Assembly (NCBI RefSeq): GCF_000372725.1
Contig: NW_005196094.1
Coordinates: forward strand, 214,658 to 278,657
Direction: 5' to 3'
Length of the DNA: 64,000 nucleotides
Origin: Emiliania huxleyi CCMP1516
Lineage: Eukaryota; Haptophyta; Isochrysidales; Noelaerhabdaceae
Part shown: one piece after another, positions 30,591 through 40,598 of the stretch
Position numbering within the stretch: the stretch's first letter is position 1
Layout: each line of letters starts with the position of its first letter
Notes under the pieces: generated by a model
Database searches by the model: none
What the model was told of the DNA's origin: nothing
The model's input: only the letters and a program-made list of their open reading frames with translations
Made by a program: the position numbers and the translations under genes

Positions 30591-31296
30591 CCTGGGTTCG
30601 GACTTTTTGCGGGGTATGGTATGGTACGGTCGCGCAACCCACCTCGAGACCATACATACCCCCCGGCCAGCTGACAGACCCAGCCTCCCGCCGACGGGAC
30701 CATACCTCCCCCCCCCCCCCCCCTCGCCCCACCGCCGGCCGCCTTACTGCTAGGCTCCAGGTACCAGGAGGCTGGCAGACACCGACACGCACACTAGATA
30801 CGCGCGGATGGCCGCCGTCTTCCACCGGCCGGAGGGTGCTCGTCTAGAAGTCTAGAGCGCGGCGGCGAAGTTGGCAATCGCCTGGCGAGCGGCGGGCGCG
30901 GCACCCGCGCCGGTCGCCGCACCCGCACCAGCAGGCGCCGCGCCGGCCGTCCCCGTGCGGGCGGCTCCGGTGGCCGCCGCGCCGGCCGCCCCGCGGGCCA
31001 CCGCACCGGCGAGGTCATCCATCGGCATCGCCGTGCCGGCGGGTGCGGCCCCCCTCCAGTGGGTTCCCCCGCTCCGGTGGTCGCCTCGCCGGTGGTCGCC
31101 TCGAGCGGGTTGGCCGGCTGCGCCAGCGGCGCAATGTAGTACCTTAAGGTACATTGGGGCGCTCCGCAACCAGAAGGGTGAGGGACCATACCCCCCCCCT
31201 GTCGAGGGCTAGTCTTGGGCGGTCAGGACCATACCCCCCCACCCTTTGGGCCGCGAGGCTACCATACCATACCCCGCAAAAAGTTGGAACCCTGGG
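30591..31296. mobile_element. Non-autonomous element with terminal inverted repeats
   Basis: The left end contains GGACTTTTTGCGGGG followed by TATGGTATGGTA. The right end (31260-31296) is its reverse complement with three substitutions and one indel over about 37 bases. The interior (630 bases) is Ala/Pro-coding-like low complexity plus repeated GGACCATACCCCCCC boxes and a palindrome near 31135-31158 (GTACCTTAAGGTAC). No transposase is present. Target-site duplication is not evident. Confidence 0.7.
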
Positions 31297-31674
31297 CAGG
31301 TTGCCCTGGCCGGAGTTGGCGGCGTAAGTGCCGGCAAGACACTACTAGGAACCGGGTGGGCAGGGCGTGCCACAACGACTGAGCCAGCAGGGCAGTATTC
31401 GCCCACCTGGCACAGCTCACAAGAGAGAACGTTGGTCGAGTAGCTGCCTTTCTCGCACACGAGGCAGCCAGTTGCGCCCGTATCGTCCTGGTAACGATAC
31501 CTCTGCTCTAGAGCGCGCACTGTGTGTGTGTGGTATAGCGTGTAGGTGTTAATTAAAACAGATTTGATTCACCGTCATGATCGGCTCCGACTGAGCGGAC
31601 GTGTACCCTTCAACATCCTACCCCTCGGGCAGACAGCCCGGCAAAGGCGCTGAACACAATCACTGGTTAACGTG

Positions 31675-32228
31675 ATGTCCGGCTCCGCAGAGCCATGTGC
31701 GTATTGTGCCAAGTACGCGGCCGGCCACTGCATCGGATTGGGCGCCTTCCCAGATCTGGAGACGCAACAGCAGCAGCGCAGGCTCGAGCTCGAGGCGCAG
31801 CACAGGAGCGCAGGTACGCTGCCGCCGCCGCCGCCAACGACGAGTGGCAGCAACGGCCTCCTGCAGGCATTCGACGAGGGCGACGTGCCGTACTATTACC
31901 ACAAGGACACGTCGCACACCCTCGCGTGCAAGTACGAGCTACTCGACACCAGCGTCGCCAATCCGGAGTGGGCGCGCGATCCGCCAGCCGACGTGGCTGT
32001 CACCGAGGCGCGAGGGCAAATGGCCACCGGAGCGCTCCGAGTACGACCTCGGTGAACTCGGGCAGAAAGCATATCATCGGCACCGCGCGCGGTGGTACAG
32101 GGAGCACACATGCAAGGAGCTCATCGGCAGCCTTGAGGAGCAGAATGAGCAGTGGGACAACTACAAGCGCAACTTCCGCGCACGTGGCGATACTGCTCCG
32201 CTCGAGAGGCGGTATGTGTGTCAACCAC
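31675..32228 (+). pseudogene. Unrecognised coding segment with a frameshift
   Basis: From the ATG at 31675: CAYCAKYAAGHCIGLGAFPD (possible CxxC zinc site), a Gln-rich stretch, then GDVPYYYHKDTSHTLACKYE and WARDPPADVAVTEAR. Near 32010 the coding frame changes by one base to GKWPPERSEYDLGELGQKA, YHRHRARWYREHTCKELIGS and LEEQNEQWDNYKRNFRARGD. No intron of normal size fits the change, so it is an indel (real or sequencing). The segment ends at a good GT donor (GGCG|GTATGTGT near 32211), so it may be the first exon of the RNase H gene that follows. Family not recognised. Confidence 0.45.
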
Positions 32229-32548
32229 TCTGGGATGATTTACAGTTTTTGGTTTGTTGTTGGTACAGTGATATGGAGAAAAAAGTCTTTTCGATCCTTT
32301 CTCTTTGATGGATCAGAAAAACAAATCGGACCTGTCGCCGCTGTTCTTTGTTCTTCCGCCGCCTCCTGGCGAGGTACTCCCACGCCTATCGGGGTTTTTG
32401 TCTGGCGAGCCTCGGCGAGACTGCGTCTGCTGTTCCCACAGCAGGCTGGAAGTACCTCGCCAGGCAGCCTCCAGGTGTGGGCAGCTGGCTAGCGAGCGCG
32501 GCTTTCGCCTGCTGGCCTGCAGCGAAGGAAGCTCTCTCTCTGTCTGCG

Positions 32549-33794
32549 ATGCTAATGCTCCAGCTTCGCTTCGACGGCTCCTTCCGAGCCGGTGGCGCCG
32601 GAGGCGCGGCAGCTGTGCTTTCCAAGGATGGAGTCGTTTGGTGGGAGGGAGCCCGTTTCGTGCCCTCGTGCGTCACATCGTCCCACGCTGAGTTTGAGGG
32701 CCTCATTCTCGGCCTGGAGGCAGCACGCGCGCTGTCGCCAGACGCGCTGCGCGTCGAGGGCGACTGCCGGGTCGTGATCGACCAGATGTCGGGCAAGGCA
32801 CGCGCACGCAAGCTGAGCGAGCCGGCAGGGCGCGCGCGTGAGGCCCTCGCGCGGCTGCCGCTCGGAAGCGCCCCGTCTTTCGGTGCCATAGTGCGGGAAG
32901 AGAATGCCCGCGCAGACGCGCTGGCGCGGGCAGCGGTCGACGTGGCGCAGGCGCTGCACAACCGCCACGACCCGGCTGCTGCGCCATGTCCACGACGTGT
33001 GTCCATGCGTGTAGGCGCTGCACGTTGCGGCGGCACTTGCGGCTGCCCGCGGAGGCGGACTGCGAGCCAGCACGGCGCGCGGCTGCGCTGCTCCGGCTGC
33101 GGAGGGCGGCTGGCGCCTCGAGCTCGCTCTGCGCGATTGCGTGCCGCTGCCGGCCTCGCTCTTCGACACACTTCTCTTGGCGTGCCACGGCGAGCGAGAG
33201 TGGCAGCCGCTGCTCGAGCTCCTGGGGGCGGCGGAGGCGTCCCCGGCGTGGCGCAGCGGCGGCGCGCGGGAGCAGGCGACGTCGCCTCGTTGGCTTGCGT
33301 GCCCCCGCCACCGGCCTCTTCACGGCGCTGCGTGTGAACAGGCGTACCTGCTCGCCGCGGACGCGCTGCGCGCGCTGGGCGGCTCGCGCGGCGGTTCGAA
33401 CCCTCGCAGCCGCTTGCTGCGCGACGTCGCCCGGCGGCGGCGGAAGCTCCGCCGGTCGGAAGAGGCGACCGCGCGTCGCGGTGCGCGCGCGGGCCTCGCG
33501 CTGGGGCGCCGAGGCGCAGCCGCTCCCTGCGCGACGGCGATGGGGGAGGAGGTGGAGGGGTCGGCGGCCGAGGCTGCGAGCGCGTGGCGCGGGTGGGTGT
33601 TGCGCGAGGCTGGCGGCGAGGAGTCGTTCTGTGTCGGGGACGGGGTCGGGCGGGGGGAGGCTCAGGCTGCGAGGCTGCTGCGAGTCTACCACTCCCTCGC
33701 AGCGTCGGGCCTCGGCTGGGCGGGCGGCGAAGAGGGAGGCGGAGACGGCGGAGGACCTGGCCGCCTGGTAGATGACAGCGCAGTGTGTGTGTAG
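32549..33794 (+). CDS. RNase H-like domain protein with C-terminal helical region
   Basis: The ATG at 32549 begins MLMLQLRFDGSF. The type-1 RNase H (PF13456-like) active site is complete: Asp in RFDGSF, Glu in SSHAEFEGLILGLEAAR, Asp in VEGDCRVVIDQM and Asp in EENARADALARAA. The frame is open upstream to 32348 with an Arg/Phe-rich leader, so the start is uncertain and may join 31675-32211. After about 32970 the protein continues in another frame (a short intron of about 40 bases or an indel): LHVAAALAAARGGGLRAS, then PLPASLFDTLLLACHGER, which resembles a PPR-type helical repeat, and a Gly/Arg-rich end at 33794. Eukaryotic and plant homologues act on RNA/DNA hybrids in organelles; a retroelement origin is also possible. 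Confidence 0.65.
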
Positions 33795-34071
33795 AAGACC
33801 GCGCCTCGGGAGCACGACCCAGTCAATAACTATCCTTGGGACGCATTGCCTTACGTAGGATGAAGCATGAACGAAAAAGACGCTCCCTCCTCTCGGCTCT
33901 CGCCAGGCCGCTCTCGCGCCGTCGCCCGACACTGTCCGCGACACCGCATCCATCGCGACCACATCGTCACCGCCACGCGCCAGGTCTCCGGGCCACCCGC
34001 TCGCGCGCCTTTTCCCGGGATAATCGCGGGGGATCGCGTAGGCCGCGCGCACAGGTGTCAGGCGTGGCCTA

Positions 34072-34285
34072 AGAGCTAAGTGCTAAGAGAGGGCATCAGC
34101 GAAGACAGGAGTCTTCCAGTCTTAGCCGTAGAGCCCATGTCTCGTCGCCCCCGAAGGTCGCGTTCAAAATGCCCGGAACGGCCGTCTCAGGGGTGTCCGG
34201 CCGGGTGCGATAATAAATAAAATAGAGCAGACCTCTCGTGGAGAGTCGGGCGACGCACGATTTCTCGTGGGTTTCTTTGCCAGGC
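34072..34285 (+). repeat. Dispersed repeat (partner at 61022-61215)
   Basis: Shared words, in order, are TAGAGCCCATGTCT, CCCCCGAAGGTCGCGTTCAAA, TGCCCGGAACGG and TTTCTTTGCC. The retroelement-like frame below starts inside it, so the repeat is probably the 5' part of that element. The stretch 33795-34071 holds nothing recognised. Confidence 0.8.
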
Positions 34286-35640
34286 CCTTCGCCGATCTCG
34301 ACGTCTCGACCGTGCCCGGAGAGTGTTTCGACGAGCTGCGAGTGGCGCACACGGAGCTCGTCAGCAACCACGACCTTACCGACAAGTGCCAGCGGGATTG
34401 GCGGAAGTGGGTCGAGTGCCGGGAGGTGGTGAGCCCGGGCAATGCGACCAACGAGGCGAAGGCGGAGCCGAGGTTCCGCTTCTTCCCGCACGAGCTGACG
34501 CCGGCTGCGGAGCTGCTTCCCCTCGCCCAGTTCTCGTCCACCAACGAGTACCTGCACCTGGCGCAGCGACGGTACACCTCTGGCGTGCACCACTCTAACT
34601 GGCTCGCCCTTGCCGAAGAGCTTACCGAAGAGGCGCTTCGCAGCGGCGGCCGCAAGGCGCCCTCCAAACGCAAGAAGGTCGGAGGGCGCAAGAACCACAA
34701 ATGCTGGCGAGAGGCGATCCGCTTCGTCGCCGTCAGCCAACCAGGGGCCGGCGCCTTCCTCAACGCCATCCCCATGCGTGATGATATGAAGATGGAGTCC
34801 TGGGCGATGCGCGTCACCGTTCAGCGCCGCCTCGGGCTCCCCCTCGATGTCGCCTGCCAGGCGGCGGAGGAAGGCAAGAGGGCACCCAACGGCCAGCTGC
34901 ACGACATCCTCGGCGACGCCGCGATGGTTAACCCTCGGTCGAAGCATGCTACAAGACACAAATTCCTACTCAAACGACTGGTCAAGATCCTCCGCTCGGC
35001 GTGGGGCATGATCATCGAGATGGAGCCGACTGCACACCTCAGTTACAGTAATCCCAAACAACCTGACGTGGCGGCGGCAAACATCGGCAGGGCCAGGGGG
35101 CACAGAGGCGCCTTGTTGCCGATTTGAAGCTCACGAGCTCGCTTGCGAGCAAGGGCAAGGACGCGGCCGGCGACGGAGAGCTCGGCTGGAAGGGGGCGTA
35201 TGTTCGCTTCGGCAACACGGAGCCCGGGCTGCTCAATCTGGTCAAAGGGCGCGGCAAGTACTCGCCGTCGGGGGAGCGACGGCAGCGGCGGTGGCGGAGG
35301 AGGAGGACGAGGAGGCGGAGGCGGAGGCGGAGGAGGTAGGGGAGGGGGAGGACGCGCCGCATGCCCCCAAGGGGCCGCTCAAGCAGCTGCCTGGCGATTA
35401 CCGCTTTTTGCGCGGGAGCAAGATTGCGATCTGCGCTTGTTCGACTTCGAGAGCTTCGCCTTCGGAGGCTTCGGAAAGGAGGTCCGCAGCACCTGAGGGA
35501 GGCGGCGAACCAGCTGAGCAACAAACTTTCGCATGCTCAGCACCTGGACGAGGTCACATGGACAACCAAGAATTGGCACGGCCTGCAAATGCAGCGTTTG
35601 TCAGTCGTCCTCCACACCGCTGTCTGTGGCGTGGCAGACG
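34240..35640 (+). pseudogene. Retroelement C-terminal region (endonuclease-like), frameshifted
   Basis: The frame 34267-35127 has GAGAFLNAIPMRDDMKMESW and MRVTVQRRLGLPL, then LHDILGDAAMVNPRSKHATR, HKFLLKRLVKILRSAWG, and QPDVAAANI followed one base out of frame by DLKLTSSLASKG. That order (AWLxAIP..., L(R)LGLPL, DxxGDHAxxC-like, RHNxLxxxLxxxLxxAG, RPDV...DVxVTSP) is the C-terminal nuclease-like domain found in many non-LTR retrotransposon polyproteins. The stop at 35127 is caused by a one-base shift. A scrap with REAANQLSNKLSHAQHLDEV and WHGLQMQRLSVVLHTAV continues to 35640. No reverse transcriptase core is present, so the copy is 5'-truncated and dead. Confidence 0.6.
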
Positions 35641-35815
35641 GTGAACGAGCTAGCGTGCGGGGAGAGCGGCATTGTGCATGGTGCGGAGTGCATTGCCGTT
35701 CTTAACGGAGTCGCTTAGGCGGCTCCGGTGGTGAGCCGGTGTGTGTGCCAGTCCGCGCCAGTCCGCGCCCGTGTCGTTGCGCTGGACGGCTTTCTCTTTG
35801 CAAGCGATCACGAGT

Positions 35816-36754
35816 ATGCTCGCGCTGTCTGCGTTAGGCTTCAACGTCGGCCTGCGTTCGCCTCACGCGGTGACGCCTCACGCGGTGAGCCCGCAGCGGG
35901 CTTCTGCGTGGGCGCGAGGCGACGCAGACGAGGTGCGCGAGGCCTCCGCACGCGAGGCGGCCGAGCGCTTGCGTGCGAGTGGAGCGGGTGGCAGTGATGG
36001 AGGTGATGGTGGCGGATGGGCCGACTGGCCGCAGAGCGAGCTCGACGGCGCGCCTGTCTGGGATCCGAGCGCCGACGACGGCGAGGCCGCCTTTGGCGAC
36101 GGCGCCCTTGGCGGGTGGGATGGCGCTGCGCTCGGCAGTGCCGGCGCTGGCGCCTCGGGCAGCGGTGCCGCGTGGATGTCGCCGGCGGCGTCGGCCGAGC
36201 CGGAGAGGGCACGTCGGCCCATCGAGACGGTCAAGGTTGGCCGCGTGAGCGGCCCATACGTGCGGCGCAACGGCTACCACGTCGAGGTTCGGGTGCAGCA
36301 CCCGGCGGGCGACGACCGAGCGGTGGCCGAGGAGACGGCGCACACGCTATGGATCTCGCACCAAGTGCTGGACGAGACGGCGCTGCTCCGCGGGGCGGAG
36401 GAGCAGGATCTGTCCGTCGAGGCCGTCGCAGAGGAGGCAGACGCCTTGCTCCCGCGCCGCCGCCGCACACGGCGCGAGAGAGACGTCTGCCCGATCCCTG
36501 CGCCACCGCCCTCCCCGCAGGTGCTCTCCTTCCTCGCCTCGCGCGGCATCGACCTGTCCGACGGCGACTGGGCCCTCGACGACCCCGACGTGCCCTTCTC
36601 GACCCAGCACGCCTCGCTCCGCACGCTCACCGACTACTACCCCGATCTCAAGGAGCACCTCGCAGAGAAGCTCCTCGGGCCGCAGACAGGCGCCACGCGC
36701 ACGCCGCCCTTCAAAAATATGGCGATGGGCTCACACCCGCTCTCCGGCTGGTGA
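35816..36754 (+). CDS. Putative organelle-targeted or exported protein, unknown family
   Basis: From the ATG at 35816 the leader MLALSALGFNVGLRSPHA looks like a signal or bipartite plastid leader. Next is an acidic Gly/Asp/Trp-rich middle, then the best-formed part: PIETVKVGRVSGPYVRRNGY, HVEVRVQHPAGDDRAVAEET and HTLWISHQVLDETALLRGAE. A GC- or GT-type intron probably lies at about 36450-36521: a pyrimidine-rich stretch ends in CCCCGCAG before VLSFLASRGIDLSDGDWALD. The C-terminus reads LTDYYPDLKEHLAEKLLG. The frame stays open across the intron. No known domain is recognised. Confidence 0.5.
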   Translation: MLALSALGFNVGLRSPHAVTPHAVSPQRASAWARGDADEVREASAREAAERLRASGAGGSDGGDGGGWADWPQSELDGAPVWDPSADDGEAAFGDGALGGWDGAALGSAGAGASGSGAAWMSPAASAEPERARRPIETVKVGRVSGPYVRRNGYHVEVRVQHPAGDDRAVAEETAHTLWISHQVLDETALLRGAEEQDLSVEAVAEEADALLPRRRRTRRERDVCPIPAPPPSPQVLSFLASRGIDLSDGDWALDDPDVPFSTQHASLRTLTDYYPDLKEHLAEKLLGPQTGATRTPPFKNMAMGSHPLSGW

Positions 36755-37055
36755 CGGGGCAGACCCGCGGCCGCCACCCACGCGAACTTCCTTCCCGGGC
36801 AGCGCGGGTCCCATGCGCTGCGTCCGCGCGCGATCGTCTCGAGAGCTAGCTCGCGAGAGTTGGAGCTGACTGAGAGACACTGAGCAGATCGTCTACTTTC
36901 GGTGCACTGCTTCGTTTAACGTGTCTTTGATAGCGCGGCCCACACGCTACAACCGGGCTTGACGTAACGGGGGGCCAACACTCGCCGCGCCTCTCCTCGG
37001 AGCACCGTTCCTTGGGGTGACTGCGGCGCACACACACTCTCACACACGCATATGT

Positions 37056-37150
37056 TTCTCTGGTAGGACGGGAACGAGATGATAGTAGGGAGTAGAAGAA
37101 AGCAAAGAGGAGCCCTGCGCACGCACGACTCCGCAGGAGAAGCCCCTCCC
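37056..37150 (+). repeat. Perfect 95-base direct repeat, copy 1
   Basis: Identical base for base to 37450-37544, 299 bases away. It starts TTCTCTGGTAGGACGGGAAC and ends GAGAAGCCCCTCCC. The intervening DNA is unrelated to it. A diverged relative is at 9543-9640. Confidence 0.95.
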
Positions 37151-37449
37151 CAGACAAAACACAAGGGAGAGGTGGGTGGGTCACAGAAAACTGCGGCTGC
37201 CAGCGACTGAGCCAGTCTCGCTGGCGGACGACGAGAGGAACACAAAGGGACGTCCGGACGTCCATCCACTGGGATGAGATCGGGAGATCTGCCTGCCGAA
37301 TATCTCCCGATTCCACAGCCGCCCACAGGAGCGCCGCCTCAACACGGGGTCTCGGCTCTATCGAGCCATGCTAGCTCCAGCCGCAGCCCCACCCGGCCGC
37401 CCGAGGGTGTTCCCGCATGCAGAGAAGACCAATCCTGGGGGAAGTAACC

Positions 37450-37544
37450 TTCTCTGGTAGGACGGGAACGAGATGATAGTAGGGAGTAGAAGAAAGCAAA
37501 GAGGAGCCCTGCGCACGCACGACTCCGCAGGAGAAGCCCCTCCC
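37450..37544 (+). repeat. Perfect 95-base direct repeat, copy 2
   Basis: Second copy of 37056-37150. Full identity implies a very recent duplication or gene conversion. Confidence 0.95.
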
Positions 37545-37601
37545 GCCCGTGCTTGCGCAGCGCAGCCTCCTCCTCCCTACTCGCAAGCCGGGTAGCACGC
37601 G

Positions 37602-37860
37602 GGTGATTATGAGGGGTTCCACCCTGCGGTGATTATAAGGGGTTCCACCCTGCGGTGATTATGAGGGGTTCCACCCTGCGGTGATTATGAGGGGTTCCAC
37701 CCTGTGGTGATTATGAGGGGTTCCACCCTGCGGTGATTATGAGGGGTTCCACCCTGTGGTGATTATGAGGGGTTCCACCCTGCGGTGATTATGAGGGGTT
37801 CCACCCTGCGGTGATTATGAGGGGTTCCACCCTGCGGTGATTATGCGGGGTTCCACCCTC
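37602..37860 (+). repeat. 26-bp minisatellite, about ten copies
   Basis: Unit GTGATTATGAGGGGTTCCAC plus CCTGCG. Copies differ only by single bases (TATAAGG once, CTGTGG twice, TATGCGG in the last). The unit is not a multiple of three and is not coding. Confidence 0.97.
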
Positions 37861-38247
37861 TGAAGCGCGCCTTATGCGGTCAGTTGTCGCGAAGGCAGCG
37901 GCCGCAGTTGGTTGAGCGGGACGCGCGCGTCTTCGTATGGTCGGCCATCGCGCGTCGCGGCAATCGTGAACCGGACGATTGCGGTGTGCTTGGAGCATCG
38001 CAACACGGTCGCCGCCCAGCCGGCTCCACCGAACTCCTTGCATGCGTACTGCGGCCAGAGGGCGCTTGCGACGAGGACCGGCCGCCCTACGCGTGCCCTC
38101 CCCCGCCTAGAGTCCTACTCTAGAGCGGCCCTTACTAGGCCGTCCTAGCGGCTAGCGCGCACCTAGGCCTGTGAGGCTGTGAGCAGACCAGTGAGCTGTG
38201 TGCGCCTGGCATGTGGCAAGCTTATTTACTGACCGATCTGGGCAGTC

Positions 38248-38460
38248 TGGATCACGGGGGATGTCGGATGACATCCTGCCTACCGGCGCGCCGGGAGGAG
38301 GTGGTTGCTCCGCCGCCGGACCGCCCTCTCCACCACCCTCGCCCAGGGATCTACAACGCTGTCTTAAGGTCCGACAGGTTCGGCACCGGGCACCGCCTCG
38401 GTATACAAACAAAATGCGCCTGCGGGCGGACCCTCACAGATCACAGATCACTGACCGATC
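38248..38460 (+). repeat. Dispersed repeat, copy 2 (partner at 250-460)
   Basis: See 250-460. This copy has a 10-base insertion (TGTCGGATGA region) and a duplicated ACAAA relative to the first. Confidence 0.8.
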
Positions 38461-38579
38461 TCCGCATGCGCAAACCATTCAACCAATATGCCAACTGCAG
38501 CGAGCGTTGACCGTTGTCTCGCACAGGAGGGTGGTGGTCACCGACACCGTTCTCTGCCACCCATTGTTGGTCTTTAAAA

Positions 38580-38740
38580 ATCTCTCTAAAGAAAGAAAGA
38601 AAACAGACACGCCAAACGAGGGATGGGACGAGGACAGGGTCCACACCTGCACGAGCAGGATTTTGGAAGGACGATCAGGGGGACAGGTGGGGCTCTCCTG
38701 CTCCTGACAAGGGACACGACAGGCTCGCAGCGCGGTGCGC
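38580..38740 (-). repeat. (TTTC)n-tailed repeat, family B
   Basis: On the minus strand: GTCAGGAGCAGGAGAGCCCC, CTGATCGTCCTTCCAAAATCC, TGCTCGTGCAGGTGTGGACC, CCATCCCTCGTTTGG, then TTTCTTTC. Shared with 41470-41570 and 49815-49955. The plan (CCTTnnAAATCC, then CCATCCCTC, then TTTC tail) parallels family A. Confidence 0.8.
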
Positions 38741-38921
38741 GGTGGACTCCCACATCCACTGGCGGTCTCATCTCAGTCTAGCGACCTGCCTCCAGCTTGT
38801 CGCTGGCAGTCTCTCGCACATGCACACTGAAAATCTCTCTCTCTGAATTCCCCTCTCGCAAAAGAATTTTTTGCTGCGCTTTAGCGCAAGCGGACCGCGA
38901 GCTTACTGGCGACCCGAGCAT

Positions 38922-39591
38922 ATGCTACGCCGCTTCCTCCTTGTCGCTGCCCTCGCTGGGTTGGCCGACGCGCTGCTACCGCCGCCACTGCGCGCGACCG
39001 CGACCAAACAGGCGTCCACATCCGGATCACGACCTTTCTGCTTCCTAACGGCCAAGGCCGAGGAGGAAGGGAGCTCGTGGCGCACGCAGCTCAACCGCGT
39101 GTCCCTCTTCGCGTCGCTGGCCTGCGCGGTTGATTGCACAGTCTTTCCTGTCCTCCTGGCCGCGTTGCCACTCATCGGCGCAATCTCGACGGGTGGCGCG
39201 ACGGCGTGGCTTCACAAAGCTTCGCACGCGGCCGCCCTCTGGTTTGTGGGCCCTGTCGGAGGGCTGGCCGTCGCCGCAAACTGGTTTCAGCACAAACGCG
39301 CCTTCGTTGCCCTGTGGGGTCTCAGTGGCATTGCGCTCATCATCCTTGCTAATGTGCATAGCAGCCCGGCACTCACCTCATGCACCTGACCAACGCCCTC
39401 ACCCCAACCGTCGCCCTGTCACCCAGGTGCACCTTCCACACATGATTCTCGGCCTGTCGATGCCGCATGCCATCGCTCAATTCTTGCACACGCACCACTC
39501 GCTGCTCAACGTCCTCGGCTGCGGCGTCCTCCTCTCCTCGCAGCGCCACGCACACTCCCTCACCTGCTGTGGTGGCGGACACAGCCACTGA
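38922..39591 (+). CDS. MerC-domain membrane protein, two exons
   Basis: Exon 1 is 38922-39353, a GT-AG intron spans 39354-39426 (73 bases), and exon 2 is 39427-39591; the join gives IILANVHLPHMILGLSM in frame. MerC family features: FASLACAVDCTVFPVLLAAL with a Cys in the first helix, AAALWFVGPVGGLAVAANWF, and the C-terminal HTHHSLLNVLGCGVLL. It ends in a His/Cys-rich tail (HAHSLTCCGGGHSH) suited to metal binding. MerC proteins take up Hg(II) and perhaps other soft metals. The N-terminus MLRRFLLVAALAGLADAL followed by Ser/Thr/Arg-rich sequence looks like a bipartite plastid (signal plus transit) leader. Natural substrate here unknown. Confidence 0.85.
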
Positions 39592-40382
39592 CTCGCACTG
39601 AGCAGCTAGCGCGAGCCCGTGTTGGGTCCAGTCTTTTCTCTTTCCTCGGCCGCGCGTACATGATGATTGATGCGATTACGTGGGGCTCGTGGCGGTACAT
39701 GCACATGTCACATGTCATGTGGGTTCTCACGGGGAGAGGGGCCGGACGCGCCCTACATATGTGCCGGAGGAGACGCCGCCCCGCGCGCGCGCGCGGCGCG
39801 GGGAGACCGGCCGGGCAAGCGGCCATGCCCATGGGCCGCATGGCCGGGCCCCGGCGCGGATAAATGTATACTTTCTCGAGCGCGCTAGAGAGGAGTTTGA
39901 GGGGCCTCCTGCTCCTACCTTTTCGCGTGTCTCGGCGCGCTATTGTAGTATTACCCAGACACATGCACTCTGTGAAAGAGTGGGGGGAGACGGGGAGCGC
40001 AGCTCCGCGCGTTGGCCTCCGCCTCGGCCCTCCAGTTCTCAGGCCGGCTGACGTGACCCTGCCGGTCCTCATGTCGTCCTGTCCCAGCCTGGTCCCCTTT
40101 CCTCGGTGATGAGCTCTGGCCAGTGCTTCCAGCCAGCCCTCGACATAGCACAGAAAGCGAATAATCTGTGCACATCAAGCCAAATGGTCAGCCCTTGATC
40201 CTCTGCGCCGTCCAGCGCGGCTTGCGGCAGCAAGACTGCTCGGCGGAGGCGCTGGCTCGGCCACAAAAAGAACTACTGGCTTACGGGCTCGCGGCGGGAG
40301 TGGAGGTGGCAGTGCTCTGGCAGGCTTGAGCTTGGTCTTGGTGATCGGTGAAGCCTAAGGCGGATTGGGGAGGGAGAGGAGC

Positions 40383-40598
40383 TCAATCGTCGAGTGAGCG
40401 GACGCGTGGATGCAACTCAAAATCCGAGGCCTTCTCCTTCTCCTTTTCAAGCGTTCCGAGGTCAAAGCTCACCCTTCGTGCTTTCGGTGCAGCGGCGGCA
40501 GCTGCACGAGCCGCAGCCGCGACGACAGCGGGAGCGGGCTGAGCATCGAACGTAGGAGGTGCTTTGCGGTCCCTCTTGGGTCGTGGCATACGAGCCAC
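40383..40598 (-). CDS. Small basic Ala/Pro-rich frame, hypothetical
   Basis: 71 residues: MPRPKRDRKAPPTFDAQ, an Ala-rich stretch, then KARRVSFDLGTLEKEKEKAS and HPRVRSLDD. It has an RRVS kinase-like site and strong charge, but low-complexity composition. It could be a real small protein or chance. No family. Confidence 0.25.
   Translation of the reverse strand: MARMPRPKRDRKAPPTFDAQPAPAVVAAAARAAAAAAPKARRVSFDLGTLEKEKEKASDFELHPRVRSLDD

Larger units (their letters stand above)
36755..38921. other. Intergenic, tandem and dispersed repeats
   Basis: No gene is recognised. It holds two identical 95-base repeats, a 26-bp minisatellite, the second copy of the 250-460 repeat, and a family B (TTTC)n-tailed element just upstream of the MerC gene. 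The stretch 37860-38245 is unremarkable. Confidence 0.6.

Noticed and set aside
37602-37860. CRISPR-like or coding repeat
   Set aside because: It is a gapless 26-bp minisatellite with no spacers, and the unit is not a multiple of three.
39560-40072. 170-residue minus-strand ORF
   Set aside because: Arg/Pro-rich composition, crosses the end of the MerC gene, no family likeness.
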